From an uncultured cyanobacterium (GTDB lineage Bacteria > Cyanobacteriota > Cyanobacteriia > Pseudanabaenales > Pseudanabaenaceae): 14,367 bases of DNA. This document shows positions 13,994 through 14,367 of this stretch, piece by piece. Numbering within the stretch: the stretch's first letter is position 1; every line of letters starts with the position of its first letter. A program made the translations under genes and the position numbers. The stretch spans positions 1 through 14,367 of the forward strand of contig CAIJEA010000170.1 in NCBI GenBank assembly GCA_903819605.1, given 5' to 3'. The notes beneath the pieces were generated by a model, which was given only the letters and a program-made list of their open reading frames with translations, was not told the DNA's origin and did not search any database.

Positions 13994-14367
13994 ATGATAG
14001 TAACTCCAGCATGGAAAGCGGTCGATGTACAGCCCGATCATCATAGCTGGGTTCTTGTTCTTACATAAGAGGTCACGGATCGACAGGCTGATTTAGCAGC
14101 GGATTTACTTCTTCTTACCCATGCGATTACCGTCATTGCTTAAGACAATGGCTCTATTCATACCTGTAAGGTGGTACAACTAAAAATTCCTGAGTGGCAG
14201 CGTAAGGGCTTATTTTTATTTCAATGACAACCCTACTGCTCTGAGATGAATCCCATTGAATTGGAATGGTTGCATTTAAAGCGTGACCATCTTTCTGGGC
14301 AAATGTTCGACTCTGAGGATAATTTAATGTGGGGTTTAGAAGATGCTCTTCATTCCCGTTACGATTC
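13994..14367 (+). pseudogene. IS630-type DDE transposase remnant
   Basis: One continuous plus-strand frame, interrupted by TAA at 14066, TAA at 14141 and TGA at 14225, encodes the C-terminal catalytic part of an IS630-like transposase: QADLAADLLL, then DNGSIHTCKVVQLKIPEW (second catalytic Asp), then YCSEMNPIELEW with the final Glu of the DDE triad, and LKRDHLSGQMF. The helix-turn-helix N-terminus and first catalytic Asp region are missing, since only 23 bp separate the terminal repeat from the first Met codon, so an internal deletion has occurred. The window ends inside the remnant. Certainly non-functional; the family is judged from recalled motifs. Confidence 0.75.

Noticed and set aside
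1..14367. CRISPR array, tRNA or rRNA genes, toxin-antitoxin or defence system
   Set aside because: Looked for spaced direct repeats, tRNA-like cloverleaf ends and recognisable defence domains; none are visible in either strand.

Overview
The window reads as a cyanobacterial chromosome segment. About sixteen copies of the HIP1 octamer GCGATCGC lie between positions 1379 and 13480, and the housekeeping proteins have a cyanobacterial flavour: ispG of the cyanobacterial type, and a folD - crtE - divergent-PAP2 cluster. A Pseudanabaena-like organism would fit, but I cannot prove a genus from sequence alone.

Layout. (1) Positions 1-1343 are a graveyard of mobile elements: a decayed IS21-type istA C-terminus (minus strand), an IS1 InsB fragment and an IS256-type transposase fragment (both plus strand), then a ~100-bp element with terminal inverted repeats. 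(2) Positions 1390-3821 hold a minus-strand cluster transcribed folD, crtE, divergent PAP2 (DUF212). (3) Positions 4026-5102 encode a plus-strand membrane diguanylate cyclase with six predicted membrane segments, an intact GGEEF active site and an inhibitory site. A long palindrome lies on each side of it, and a conventional terminator follows. (4) Positions 5319-6575 encode IspG of the MEP isoprenoid pathway. (5) From 13620 down to 6606 six minus-strand genes form a surface-polysaccharide locus: GT4-like glycosyltransferase, GT-A-type glycosyltransferase with a DSD motif, FkbM methyltransferase, GT-B glycosyltransferase, Wzy-like polymerase and GT4 glycosyltransferase. A perfect palindrome covering both convergent stop codons separates this locus from ispG. 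(6) Positions 13621-14367 contain a 33-bp-arm perfect inverted repeat, coding-like debris without start codons, and an IS630-type transposase pseudogene that runs off the window.

How the genes fit together. IspG supplies late MEP-pathway flux to IPP/DMAPP and CrtE turns these into geranylgeranyl diphosphate for carotenoids, chlorophyll and quinone tails; FolD provides one-carbon folates. The polysaccharide locus has the parts for assembling, methylating and polymerising a repeat unit, but no flippase, export protein or ABC transporter lies inside the window. The diguanylate cyclase could link c-di-GMP to surface behaviour; that link is inference only.

I found no convincing new defence or mobile system. 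The most interesting structures are the family of long hairpins with three-base loops, the 33-bp hairpin at the right edge, and a 19-bp insertion-sequence terminus present near both ends of the window in the same orientation.
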